Shown: positions 8,493-16,628 of the stretch, one piece after another
How the letters are laid out: every line of letters starts with the position of its first letter
Numbering within the stretch: the stretch's first letter is position 1
Assembly (NCBI RefSeq): GCF_041435495.1
Contig: NZ_CP108644.1
Span: 7,549,501-7,613,500 of the forward strand
Direction: 5' to 3'
DNA: 64,000 bases
DNA from: Streptomyces sp. NBC_01116
Lineage (GTDB): Bacteria; Actinomycetota; Actinomycetes; Streptomycetales; Streptomycetaceae
Translations under genes and position numbers: made by a program
The notes under the pieces: model-generated
Databases searched by the model: none
Told to the model about the DNA's origin: nothing
The model's input: the letters and a program-made list of their open reading frames with translations, nothing else

Positions 8493-9302
8493 ATGACCGG
8501 GCAAGAACCCCACTCCATCGAGATCGACACCAGCAAGCCGCATCCGGCCCGGATGTACGACTGGTTCCTCGGCGGCAAGGACAACTACCCGGTCGACGAA
8601 CAGATGGCGCGACAGCTGCTCGCCGTGGACGCGCGGGGCCGCGACATGGCGCGGGTCAACCGGGCGTTCATGCACCGGGCCACCCGCTGGCTCGCCGAGA
8701 ACGGCGTGCACCAGTTCCTGGACATCGGCACCGGCATACCCACCGAGCCGAACCTCCACCAGATCGCCCAGCGGGCCGCCCCCGACGCGCGCGTCGTCTA
8801 CTGCGACAACGACCCGATCGTGCTCGCCCACGCGGCGGCGCTGCTGCGCTCCACGCCCGAGGGCGCCACCGAGTACATCCAGGCGGACGCCCGCAAGCCG
8901 GAGGCCATCCTGGCCGAGGCCGCGGAGGTCCTGGACTTCGACGAGCCGATCGCCCTGTCGCTGCTGGCCCTGCTGCACTTCATCGACGACGAGGACGGCG
9001 CCGGCGACCTGGTCGACAAGCTGGTCGACCAGCTCCCCTCCGGCAGCTATCTGGTGCTCTCGCACACCACCGGCGACTTCAACCCGGAGGGCGCCGCGCA
9101 GGCACGGGCCATGTACAAGGCGCGCGGGATGACACTGCGTCCCCGCAGCCGCGCCGAACTGACGGCGTTCTTCGACGGTCTCGACCTGGTCGAGCCCGGC
9201 GTCTCGCTCTCCGCCGACTGGCACCCGGAGCTCGGCGAGGTCATCGACGTCCCGGGCGACGAGCCGATCCCCGGATACGCCGGAGTGGCCCGCAAACCCT
9301 GA
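8493..9302 (+). CDS. SAM-dependent methyltransferase, DUF574 family
   Basis: A 269-residue member of the actinobacterial S-adenosyl methyltransferase family. It has the signature start HPARMYDWFLGGKDNYPVD, a SAM-binding loop FLDIGTGIPTEPN, and VYCDNDPIVLAHA. The segment following FDEPIALSLLALLHFI is typical of the family. These genes are expanded in streptomycetes and often lie next to XRE/DUF397 loci, as here. Substrates are largely unknown. The start has GGAG upstream. Confidence 0.9.
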   Translation: MTGQEPHSIEIDTSKPHPARMYDWFLGGKDNYPVDEQMARQLLAVDARGRDMARVNRAFMHRATRWLAENGVHQFLDIGTGIPTEPNLHQIAQRAAPDARVVYCDNDPIVLAHAAALLRSTPEGATEYIQADARKPEAILAEAAEVLDFDEPIALSLLALLHFIDDEDGAGDLVDKLVDQLPSGSYLVLSHTTGDFNPEGAAQARAMYKARGMTLRPRSRAELTAFFDGLDLVEPGVSLSADWHPELGEVIDVPGDEPIPGYAGVARKP

Positions 9303-9318
9303 GCCCGCCGCCACGCGT

Positions 9319-9324
9319 CACAAT
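9319..9324 (+). promoter_or_regulatory. Candidate -10 box, leaderless (YchJ-like gene)
   Basis: CACAAT ends 6 bp before the ATG at 9331 and no ribosome-binding site is visible, which suggests leaderless transcription. Confidence 0.45.
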
Positions 9325-9330
9325 GGACCC

Positions 9331-9765
9331 ATGTCACGACGCACCTCCCGGCCGCGGGGGCCCGCCGCCGCGCGGATCACCCCCGCCTCCCCGTGCCCCT
9401 GCGGCCTGCCCGCCGCCTACGGCGAGTGCTGCGGCCGCTTCCACTCCGGCAGCGCCGCCGCACCGACCTGCGAGGCGCTGATGCGCTCCCGGTACGCGGC
9501 CTTCGTCGTCCAGGACGCGGCGTACCTGCTGCGCACCTGGCACCCCGGGACCCGGCCGCCCGGCGTCGACTTCGACCCCGCGATGCGCTGGACGGGGCTG
9601 GACATCCTGGAGACCACCGAGGGCAGCGCCTTCCACTCCACCGGAACGGTCACCTTCCGCGCCCACTACACCGACGACGGCCGCCCCGACTCCCTCCACG
9701 AGAAGAGCCGCTTCGTCCGGCACGAGGGCGCCTGGGTCTACACGACGGCGGTCTTCGTCGACTGA
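9331..9765 (+). CDS. YchJ/UPF0225 family protein with SEC-C zinc motif
   Basis: A 144-residue UPF0225 protein. The N-terminal SEC-C motif (PCPCGLPAAYGECCGRFH) would bind zinc. The following alpha/beta domain (ALMRSRYAAFVVQDAAYLL, then TFRAHYTDDG) resembles the NTF2-like fold of YchJ. The function of the family is not established. The length fits intact members. Confidence 0.88.
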   Translation: MSRRTSRPRGPAAARITPASPCPCGLPAAYGECCGRFHSGSAAAPTCEALMRSRYAAFVVQDAAYLLRTWHPGTRPPGVDFDPAMRWTGLDILETTEGSAFHSTGTVTFRAHYTDDGRPDSLHEKSRFVRHEGAWVYTTAVFVD

Positions 9766-9830
9766 GTCCTCCCGTACGGCAGGGGCCGCGAGCGCACGAA
9801 ACCCGTTTCCCGGCGGACTGTGCGCGACCG

Positions 9831-9836
9831 TACGAT
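9831..9836 (+). promoter_or_regulatory. Candidate -10 box, leaderless (acetyltransferase gene)
   Basis: TACGAT ends 6 bp before the ATG at 9843 with no ribosome-binding site between, consistent with a leaderless transcript. Confidence 0.4.
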
Positions 9837-9842
9837 CCGCGC

Positions 9843-10430
9843 ATGAACGAGGACGAGGAAGCGACGCCCCACGCCACGCGGGAACGGTTCTGGCGGGGCC
9901 GTGACGTCGCCTTCACCCCCCTGGAGCCCGACGACGCCGAACTGGTCCACCGCTGGCGCGCCGACCCGGTGGCCGCCCACGAGATCGGCGTCTGGCCCGG
10001 CTCCCTCCACGAACTCCGCAATCGCATCGAGGCCAACGTGGAGGACCGGGACCGGGACGACTTCCTCGTCCTCCTTCCGGACGGCACCCCGGTCGGCCAC
10101 ATCGCCCTCATCGAGGAGGACTTCGTCGACGGCACCGCCGAGGCGTGCCTCCTCCTCGCCCCCGAGCACCGCCGCAAGGGCATCGGAGCCGACGCGCTCG
10201 ACGCCCTGACCGATCTGGCCTTCGGCGAACTGCCCCTCCACCGCGTCGAGGCCGTCACCCACACCGACAACACGGCGGCCCTCGCCACCCTGCGCGGAGC
10301 CGGGTTCATCCACGAGGGCGTACGCCGGTCCTCCTGCCTGCACCGCGGCCGCCGCCACGACACCGCGGTCCTCGGCCTGCTCCGCGCGGAGTGGGAGGCG
10401 CTGGCCCGCCCCCGGTCCTGGGAGCACTGA
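9843..10430 (+). CDS. GNAT-family N-acetyltransferase
   Basis: A 195-residue RimJ/RimL-type acetyltransferase. The acetyl-CoA pyrophosphate loop is APEHRRKGIGADALDALTD at residues ~112-130. The following strand and VTHTDNTAALATLRGAGFIHEG are standard for the family. The start at 9843 is chosen from the -10 box just upstream and the length of homologous proteins. The substrate (amino acid, protein N-terminus or antibiotic) cannot be told. Confidence 0.87.
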   Translation: MNEDEEATPHATRERFWRGRDVAFTPLEPDDAELVHRWRADPVAAHEIGVWPGSLHELRNRIEANVEDRDRDDFLVLLPDGTPVGHIALIEEDFVDGTAEACLLLAPEHRRKGIGADALDALTDLAFGELPLHRVEAVTHTDNTAALATLRGAGFIHEGVRRSSCLHRGRRHDTAVLGLLRAEWEALARPRSWEH

Positions 10431-10447
10431 GCCGTCCGCGCGGGAAG

Positions 10448-10480
10448 GGCCCGGGAAGGGACCGGGACCGGCCCCGGGCC
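10448..10480. terminator. Hairpin between convergent acetyltransferase and MFS genes
   Basis: GGCCCGGG at 10448-10455 pairs with CCCGGGCC at 10473-10480. It lies directly at the end of the MFS gene and 17 bp after the acetyltransferase, so it could serve both. Confidence 0.4.
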
Positions 10481-12574
10481 TCAGACCGGGGCGCCCACCC
10501 GCGACGATCCGCCGGAGCCGGCCGCCGGGGACAGCTCCTGGGCCAGGTCCTCCGCCAGCAGCCGTTTGGCGATCACGTCCACCGTGGCCCGGAGTTGGCG
10601 GTCGTCGGGGCGCGCGCCGTCCTCGGCCAGGCGCTCGTTGAGCCAGCGGCCCCAGGCGTCGGAGATCACCGCGGCCTCGCGCCGGCCCGCCGCCGTGTGC
10701 GAGAAGATCCGGCCGTCCCCCGTCAGATAGCCCTCCTCGATCATCCGGTCGAAGACGGGCACCAGCACCTCCGGCGGGATGCGGTGCCGGGCCGCGATCA
10801 GCCCGAGGCCCGCGTGGCCGACCATCCTGGTGAAGAGGTCCACCTGCATCACCGCCCAGGCCCCCGCCATGTCGAGCCGGGTGTCGGACTCGGCGGTGAT
10901 CCGCCGGGCGGTGTCCGGGCCCGCGCCGTGCAGGATCGTGGCCACGGAGAACTCCAGGACCTTCGCCGAGTCCCCGGTGCCCGGCTGGGCGAACCCCTCG
11001 CCCATGTCCGTCGACCCGAGCCGGGCCGAGTCCCGCAGCTTTACCTCCTTCAGGAACAGCGCGACGACGAAGCCGATCAGCGCGACGGGCACCGTCCACA
11101 GGAACACGGTGTGCAGGGTGTCCGCGTAGGCATGGGCCAGCGGTTCCGCCTGGGCGGCGGGCAGCGCGTGCAGCGCCTGCGGGCTCTGCGAGGCACGGGC
11201 CAGGGCCGCCGGGTCACCGCCCGCCGCCACCGCCCGCGCGACGCCGTCGGTGAGGTTGGGCTTCAGCGCGTTGGCGTAGATGGTGCCGAACACCGCGGTG
11301 CCGAAGGCGCTGCCCAGGGTGCGGAAGAACGTCACGCCCGACGTGGCCGTGCCCAGGTCCTCGTAGTCGACGGTGTTCTGCACGGCGATCGTCAGCACCT
11401 GCATGGCCAGGCCGATGCCGAGTCCCAGCACCACCATGTAGAGCGACTCCAGCCAGACGCCGGTCCCCGGCCCCATCCGGGACAGGAGGAACAGCCCGGC
11501 CGCCATGACCAGGGTCCCCACGATCGGGAAGACCCGGTAGCGGCCCGTCTTGCTCACCACGTTGCCGCTGAAGATCGAGGCGACCAGCAGACCGACGACC
11601 AGCGGCAGCGTCCGCACCCCCGACAGGGTCGCCGAGTCCCCGTCCACGTACTGGAGATAGGTCGGCAGGAAGATCATCGAGCCGAGCATCGCGAAGCCCA
11701 CGATGAAGCTGAGGATCGAGCAGACCGTGAACACCGGGTTCCGGAACAGCCGCATCGGCAGCATCGGTTCCCTCGCCCGCGTCTCCACCACGCAGAACAG
11801 CGCCAGGGCGATCAGCCCGCCGACGAACAGCCCGATGATCATGGGCGATCCCCAGGCGTACTCGTTCCCGCCCCAGCTGGTCGCCAGGATCAGCGCGCTC
11901 GCCCCGACGGTGACCAGCGCGATCCCGGCGTAGTCGATGACCGGCCGGCCGGCGGCCTTCACCGACGGAATGTTCCGGGCGGCGGCGATCACCACCACGA
12001 TGGCGATCGGCACATTGACGTAGAACGCCCAGCGCCAGGTCAGATGGTCGGTGAAGAGTCCGCCGAGCAGCGGCCCGATCACCGTCGAGATGCCGAAGAC
12101 CGCCCCGATCGCGCCCTGGTACTTGCCCCGTTCGCGCAACGGGATCACATCCGCGATCAGCGCCATCGACGTGACCATGAGGCCGCCCGCGCCGATGCCC
12201 TGCATACCGCGCCAGATGATCAGCAGCAGCATGTCCGACGCGAGGCCGCACAGGAACGAACCCGTGATGAAGATGATCGCCGAGACCTGGAAGACCAGCT
12301 TGCGCCCGAACAGGTCGCCGAACTTGCCAACCAGGACGGTGGCCACCGTCTCCGCCAGCAGATAGGCGGTGACCACCCATGACATGTGTGCGGCCCCGCC
12401 CAGGTCCGAGACGATCGTCGGCAGGGCCGTGCCCACGATCGTCTGGTCCAGAGCCGCGAGCAGCATGCCCAGCACGATCGTCGCGAAGACGATGTTCCGC
12501 CGCCGCCGGTCGAGGACGGGCGGCGGCGCGGCGGCACTCTGCGCGGCGGGAGCTTGCTCGCTGGCAGTGGTCAC
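10481..12574 (-). CDS. EmrB/QacA-type MFS exporter with C-terminal winged-helix-like domain
   Basis: A 697-residue transporter, about 170 residues longer than a standard 14-helix DHA2 drug:H+ antiporter. Membrane segments run from ~residue 30 to ~530, with the family motif LDQTIVGTALPTIVSDLG in helix 1. After helix 14 a soluble domain follows, reading AVMQVDLFTRMVGHAGLG, PPEVLVPVFDRMIEEGYLT, GRIFSHTAAGRREAAVIS. It looks like a MarR-type winged helix, suggesting a sensor or regulatory tail. A GTG start at 12574 has GAGGG upstream. Likely role: efflux of a drug or metabolite across the cytoplasmic membrane. The substrate is unknown. Confidence 0.9.
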   Translation of the reverse strand: MTTASEQAPAAQSAAAPPPVLDRRRRNIVFATIVLGMLLAALDQTIVGTALPTIVSDLGGAAHMSWVVTAYLLAETVATVLVGKFGDLFGRKLVFQVSAIIFITGSFLCGLASDMLLLIIWRGMQGIGAGGLMVTSMALIADVIPLRERGKYQGAIGAVFGISTVIGPLLGGLFTDHLTWRWAFYVNVPIAIVVVIAAARNIPSVKAAGRPVIDYAGIALVTVGASALILATSWGGNEYAWGSPMIIGLFVGGLIALALFCVVETRAREPMLPMRLFRNPVFTVCSILSFIVGFAMLGSMIFLPTYLQYVDGDSATLSGVRTLPLVVGLLVASIFSGNVVSKTGRYRVFPIVGTLVMAAGLFLLSRMGPGTGVWLESLYMVVLGLGIGLAMQVLTIAVQNTVDYEDLGTATSGVTFFRTLGSAFGTAVFGTIYANALKPNLTDGVARAVAAGGDPAALARASQSPQALHALPAAQAEPLAHAYADTLHTVFLWTVPVALIGFVVALFLKEVKLRDSARLGSTDMGEGFAQPGTGDSAKVLEFSVATILHGAGPDTARRITAESDTRLDMAGAWAVMQVDLFTRMVGHAGLGLIAARHRIPPEVLVPVFDRMIEEGYLTGDGRIFSHTAAGRREAAVISDAWGRWLNERLAEDGARPDDRQLRATVDVIAKRLLAEDLAQELSPAAGSGGSSRVGAPV

Positions 12575-12634
12575 CTCTGCACCCTCACACCGGCCCCGTA
12601 CCCCCGCATGCGGGGGCGGGCCGGACGGGGGTGG

Positions 12635-13489
12635 TCAGCGGGGCAGCGAGGCGATCGACGTCTTCAGCCGCGCCACGAACGCCTCCCGGACGTCCTCGCC
12701 GACCCGGTCGAGCGACAGATACGGATTGAGGTCCTCCAGCTCGACGAGCAGCAGCGCGCCGTCCGCCGTCCGGCAGGCGTCGACCCGCTGGATCCCGTGG
12801 TCGAGCGTGTTCCAGGCGATGAAGCGCCGGGCGAACTCCAGGTCCTCCGCGCTCGCCGCGTACGGCTCCAGCACCCAGCGCCGCTCCGGGTCCGGCGCGT
12901 ACAGCGCGTACTGGAAGTCGTCGTCGACGAAGTAGAAGGACACCTCGTGGCGGAAGTCGATCCGCGGCTGGACCAGGAGCGAGCCCTCGGCCGCCCGCTC
13001 CAGCTCGCTGGCCGCCTCCGCCGCCGTGACGAACCGCAGTCCGACCGAGTCCGCCCCCAGCTTCGGCTTGACGACGTAGGCGGGGACGTCGGGCAGCTCC
13101 GGCAGATCCGCCGCCCGGTCCACCGTGGGGATGACGGGGAGGCCGGCCCGGCTCATCTCGACCAGATACTCCTTGCCCGCCATGTCACCGCGCCCGCCCA
13201 GCGGGTTGTAGACCGGCGTCCGCAGCTCCCCGGCCCGGGAGCAGAACGTGTCGTAGGCCTCCCGGTAGTGCAGCACCGGCCCGCTGTTGCGGATGAGCAC
13301 GGTGTCGAAGCCCTCCAGCAGCGCGGCCGCGTCCCGGGGGTGGCAGAGCGCGACGTCGAACGACTCGCGCAGCCGGGAGCCGAGGTAGATGTCCTCGTCG
13401 CAGTAGCGGCGGCCACGGGCCTCGTACGCGAGATCGGTGACGAGGAGGAGCGACGGGCGGCGTGCGCCGACGGGTGACGCGGCGGTCAT
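12635..13489 (-). CDS. ATP-grasp domain protein
   Basis: A 284-residue protein with the ATP-grasp fold of carboxylate-amine ligases. The nucleotide-binding segment is AYVVKPKLGADSVGLRFV (residues ~130-147). Next is VQPRIDFRHEVSFYFVDDDF, and the metal-binding end is LLVELEDLNPYLS. The ATG at 13489 is supported by GGAGAA upstream; the frame stays open further but without a ribosome site. RimK and glutathione synthase are distant relatives. The two substrates it would join cannot be predicted. Confidence 0.82.
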   Translation of the reverse strand: MTAASPVGARRPSLLLVTDLAYEARGRRYCDEDIYLGSRLRESFDVALCHPRDAAALLEGFDTVLIRNSGPVLHYREAYDTFCSRAGELRTPVYNPLGGRGDMAGKEYLVEMSRAGLPVIPTVDRAADLPELPDVPAYVVKPKLGADSVGLRFVTAAEAASELERAAEGSLLVQPRIDFRHEVSFYFVDDDFQYALYAPDPERRWVLEPYAASAEDLEFARRFIAWNTLDHGIQRVDACRTADGALLLVELEDLNPYLSLDRVGEDVREAFVARLKTSIASLPR

Positions 13490-13675
13490 GAGGTTCTCCC
13501 GGGATGAGGACGCGGACGGACGATCACTATCGCCGATGCCCGGACGGCCTCGCGGAGGGGGTGGCTCCCCTTCCGCCCGTACCTCTCGCTCCCGGTGTCC
13601 TACTCGTGCCCGGTGTCCGTACCCCTCGCTCCCGGGGGCCTTCACCGCTCGCGGGAGGACCCCGCCGCTCCGCCG

Positions 13676-13852
13676 TCAGCCGGCTTCCGAGGACCCGCCC
13701 CGTACGGCCGCCACCCACTCGACGAGCAGCCGCTCGTACTCCCGGCGGCCCTCGGGCGACACCACACCACCGTCGGCGACCAGAGCGCGGATCTCCGCGT
13801 TGAGTTCAACCATCGGGCGGGCAGGCGTCGGCTCGGTCGAAGTGGAGGTCAT
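13676..13852 (-). CDS. Small conserved-looking protein, 58 residues
   Basis: A short gene reading MTSTSTEPTPARP, then a compact helical segment: MVELNAEIRALVADGGVVSP and GRREYERLLVEWVAAVRG. Codon use is normal for the genome. A TAGCCT box (complement at 13859-13864) lies 6 bp before the ATG, so it is probably a leaderless transcript. It lies 186 bp upstream of the ATP-grasp gene in the same direction. The function is unknown, and I cannot name a domain. Confidence 0.65.
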   Translation of the reverse strand: MTSTSTEPTPARPMVELNAEIRALVADGGVVSPEGRREYERLLVEWVAAVRGGSSEAG

Positions 13853-14345
13853 GTGAAGAGGCTAGTGGCAGGGAGGGCGGAGAGGCACCGGTCAAACGTG
13901 TGGGGCCCGCCACGGGCGCCGTTCGCCGTCGGTCCCGGAGCGGCGCTCGTCCCGTGCCGCGACGTCCTCCACACCGTCGCCACCGATCGCCGCGGATCGT
14001 CACGAGGGGGCGATCCGAACCCTGTTGTCGCACGTCGGCGGGGTGGTGCCCGGCCTCCGCGCAGTTGCGTACACGCCTCGACGCGCTCGGTGACGATCTC
14101 CGTCCGGCCCGGCCCGACGGAGATTTCCAGGGCTCCGTTCCACCCCGGCGTACGCGTTCGGGGCGACGAGAATCACACGGATTCAAAGCCGATCAGGCCC
14201 GGATCAGGCCCGGATTCAGCAGGATCGACGGGCGCTTCGGCGGGGCGGCGGGCGGCGGCTCGGTCGGTGGGGCGATCCCCCCGCCGACCGTCGCGACGCC
14301 GGACCCGGCCTTCGCCGCCGCCGTGACCGCGGCCCCATCTCCTCC
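13853..14345. other. Intergenic region, 493 bp
   Basis: I find no convincing gene. Open frames here have no ribosome site and lack protein-like composition. It holds the candidate promoter of the 58-residue gene at its left end. Two tandem copies of GATCAGGCCCG (14191-14212) are followed by a related GATTCAG. The right end follows the acyl-CoA dehydrogenase stop on the minus strand. Confidence 0.6.
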
Positions 14346-15560
14346 TCAGCGGATGTGCCGGCCCGAGATCGCCCGCGCGATGACGAGGCGCTGGATCTCG
14401 CTGGTGCCCTCGAAAATGGTGTAGATCTTCGCGTCGCGGTACATCCGCTCCACCGGATGCTCCCGGCTGTAGCCCGCGCCCCCGAGGATCTGGACCGCCT
14501 TCTCGGTGGCCGCGACCGCGAGTTCGCCGGCCCGCAGCTTCGACATGGAGCCCTGTCCGGCGTCGAAGGCCCGGTCGTTGCGGGCCATCCAGGCGGCCTG
14601 CCAGATCAGCAGGCGTACGGCTTCGATCTCGGTGCGGATATCGGCCAGAGCGAAGGCGATCGACTGGTTCTCGATGATCGGCCTGCCGAACGCCTCGCGC
14701 TCACCGGCGTATTCCAGGGCGTACTCGTAGGCGGCCCGGGCGATGCCGAGTGCCTGCGCGGCCACGGTCGGGCGGCTGACCTCGAACGTCGCCATCGCCG
14801 CCTGGCCCTTGGCGGGGCCGCCCTCGCGTGCCCTGGCGAGGCGGGCGTCCAGCTTCTCCTTCCCGCCCAGCAGGCAGTGCCCCGGTACGGTCACCTCGTC
14901 GAGGAAGAGATCCGCGGTGTGCGAGGCGCGCAGCCCCAGCTTCTTGACCGTACGGCCCGCCGTCAGGCCCTTCGTGCCGGGCGGCACGATGAACGCGGCC
15001 TGTCCGCGGGAACCCAGCGCCGGATCGACCGAGGCGACGACGACGTGGACCTCGGCGATGCCGCCGTTGGTGATCCACGCCTTCTGACCGGAGATCACCC
15101 ACTCGTCGCTCGCCTCGACATGACGGGCCTTCGTGGTCATCGCGGAGACGTCCGACCCGGCTCCCGGTTCGGAGACGCAGAAGGCGGCGACCTTCGGGTC
15201 GTCCTCGTCCCCGTAACACTGCGGGACCCACTCGGCGAGCTGGTCGGGGGTGCCGGAGGCGAAGATTCCGGCGACCGCGAGCGAGGTGCCGAACAGGGCC
15301 ATGCCGATGCCCGCGTCGCCCCAGAACAGCTCCTCGTTGGCGATCTGGAGGGAGAGCCCCGTGGGGTCGCCGTACAGGTCGGCGAGCGACTCGAATCCGT
15401 ACAGCCCGATCCGGGCGGCCTCCTGGATCACCGGCCAGGGTGTTTCCTCCCGGGCGTCCCACTCGGCGGCGGCCGGGCGTACCACCTGGGCGGCGAAGCC
15501 GTGCACCCAGTCGCGCAGGTCCTGCTGCTCCTCGGTCAGGGCGAGGGAGAAGAAGCTCAT
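14346..15560 (-). CDS. Acyl-CoA dehydrogenase
   Basis: A 404-residue flavoprotein of the acyl-CoA dehydrogenase family, which introduces the alpha,beta double bond in beta-oxidation and passes electrons to ETF. FAD-binding signatures include AAFCVSEPGAGSDVSAM and WITNGG. The catalytic base is Glu384 in YTIFEGTSEIQ, the short-chain/medium-chain position. It starts 4 bp after the SCP2 gene ends, so the two form an operon controlled from the palindrome at 16046-16079. The substrate could be a fatty acyl, branched-chain or steroid-side-chain CoA; the SCP2 partner favours a bulky lipid. Confidence 0.92.
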   Translation of the reverse strand: MSFFSLALTEEQQDLRDWVHGFAAQVVRPAAAEWDAREETPWPVIQEAARIGLYGFESLADLYGDPTGLSLQIANEELFWGDAGIGMALFGTSLAVAGIFASGTPDQLAEWVPQCYGDEDDPKVAAFCVSEPGAGSDVSAMTTKARHVEASDEWVISGQKAWITNGGIAEVHVVVASVDPALGSRGQAAFIVPPGTKGLTAGRTVKKLGLRASHTADLFLDEVTVPGHCLLGGKEKLDARLARAREGGPAKGQAAMATFEVSRPTVAAQALGIARAAYEYALEYAGEREAFGRPIIENQSIAFALADIRTEIEAVRLLIWQAAWMARNDRAFDAGQGSMSKLRAGELAVAATEKAVQILGGAGYSREHPVERMYRDAKIYTIFEGTSEIQRLVIARAISGRHIR

Positions 15561-15564
15561 GAGC

Positions 15565-16038
15565 TCACGCCTTCGGGATGTCGAAGTAGCGGGTCAGGCC
15601 GGAGGCGAGGCCGACGTCACCGGCGACCTTGAGCTTGCGCGTCATGAACATGGTGACCGGATTGCCGTTGCCGGAGACGAGCTTGAGGAACTCCGCGTCG
15701 CCCATCACGAGCGTGGTGCGCGGTTCGGCGTCCGAGCGGCCGGAGGTGACCCGGCAGGCTCCGTCGGCGATCGCGGTCTCGTAGACGGCGTCGCTCTCCC
15801 CGGTGATCTTCCAGCGGATCAGCGCGGTGAGGCCGCCGGCCGCCCCGGGCCGGAACTGCTGCCTCATCCGGCCGAAGACCTCGCCGAGTATCCGGGTGCG
15901 CAGCTCGCCCCGCATGACCTCGGCGAGCTGCTTCGCGGACAGGTTCTTGACGATCCGGGCGAACTCCTCGGGCGCGACCGCCGCGAAGTCGAGCCCGGAC
16001 AGGTCGTCGGTGAGGTTGCCGCTGCTGGTTCCGTCCAC
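15565..16038 (-). CDS. SCP2 sterol-binding-domain protein
   Basis: A 157-residue SCP2-type lipid carrier. The fold is visible in ALIRWKITGESDAVYETAIA, CRVTSGRSDAEPRTTLVMG, then FLKLVSGNGNPVTMFMTRKLK and the terminal helix. The first ~45 residues are a helical extension. The GTG start at 16038 has AAGGA at good distance; this site overlaps the left end of a 34-bp palindrome, so a bound repressor could also block translation initiation signals. SCP2 domains bind sterols, fatty acids or acyl-CoAs and may feed substrate to the neighbouring dehydrogenase. Confidence 0.9.
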   Translation of the reverse strand: MDGTSSGNLTDDLSGLDFAAVAPEEFARIVKNLSAKQLAEVMRGELRTRILGEVFGRMRQQFRPGAAGGLTALIRWKITGESDAVYETAIADGACRVTSGRSDAEPRTTLVMGDAEFLKLVSGNGNPVTMFMTRKLKVAGDVGLASGLTRYFDIPKA

Positions 16039-16045
16039 GCCAGAT

Positions 16046-16079
16046 CCTTACTCCAAAGTAAACTTACTTTGGAGTAAGG
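16046..16079. promoter_or_regulatory. 34-bp perfect palindromic operator upstream of the SCP2/dehydrogenase operon
   Basis: CCTTACTCCAAAGTAA (16046-16061), a 2-bp spacer, then its exact reverse complement (16064-16079). It is AT-rich against its surroundings and sits 8 bp upstream of the SCP2 start codon, overlapping the ribosome site. Symmetry and length fit a TetR-family operator. No TetR gene is adjacent, so the regulator is elsewhere. Confidence 0.75.
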
Positions 16080-16164
16080 TAAGGGCAGTCGCGGAGCCCC
16101 GCAAGGCCGGTCCACGGCCGGTCGCGGTGAGAGGGGCGGGCGGGTGGCGGGGGGTGAGGGGCGG

Positions 16165-16428
16165 TCAGAAGGGCGAGTCGGGCCGGACGGCCAGTCCGGG
16201 GTGGTGTGCGGCCAGCACCTTGTTGGCGCGGGCCAGGTCGGACAGGGCCTGTTCGCGGTCGGCCCGGTCCTCGACGCCGAGCCGGGGGCCGCGGAACCTG
16301 CGTACCTCGCGGGCCGCGCAGTCGGCGTCGAACTCCGCCTGGAGGATGTGCGGCGGAATGCACGAACCGATCAGCGCGGCGACCCGGTCCGGGATCGGCA
16401 CGGGGACGAGGAGGTGCGAGGCGGTCAT
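16165..16428 (-). CDS. Hypothetical protein, 87 residues
   Basis: A small protein of unknown function with a plausible ribosome site (GAGAGGGAAC) before its ATG. It begins MTASHLLVPVPIPDRVAALI and has a charged helical second half (DRADREQALSDLARANKVLA). No membrane segment or known motif is seen. It lies between the SCP2 promoter and the PucR-type regulator, on the same strand as both. Confidence 0.6.
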   Translation of the reverse strand: MTASHLLVPVPIPDRVAALIGSCIPPHILQAEFDADCAAREVRRFRGPRLGVEDRADREQALSDLARANKVLAAHHPGLAVRPDSPF

Positions 16429-16628
16429 GGGACGTTCCCTCTCGGATGGTTGGCCAGGAGGCGGTGCACGGGCCCGCCGCCTGATGGGCGGCAGGTTCCT
16501 TCCTGTGTACGGGACGCGGTTCCGGGTTTCTCGTCGGATACGTCTCCGTGTCGCAACCGTTTGGGACTGACCGTCTATTTCGCCTTACGCGCCGGTAAGT
16601 TGACCCGGCGCGCCGAACGTGATCCGGA

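Noticed and set aside
10145..12382. A 745-codon plus-strand frame over the MFS exporter
   Set aside because: The minus strand carries the canonical transporter. This frame is His/Gln/Arg-rich noise.
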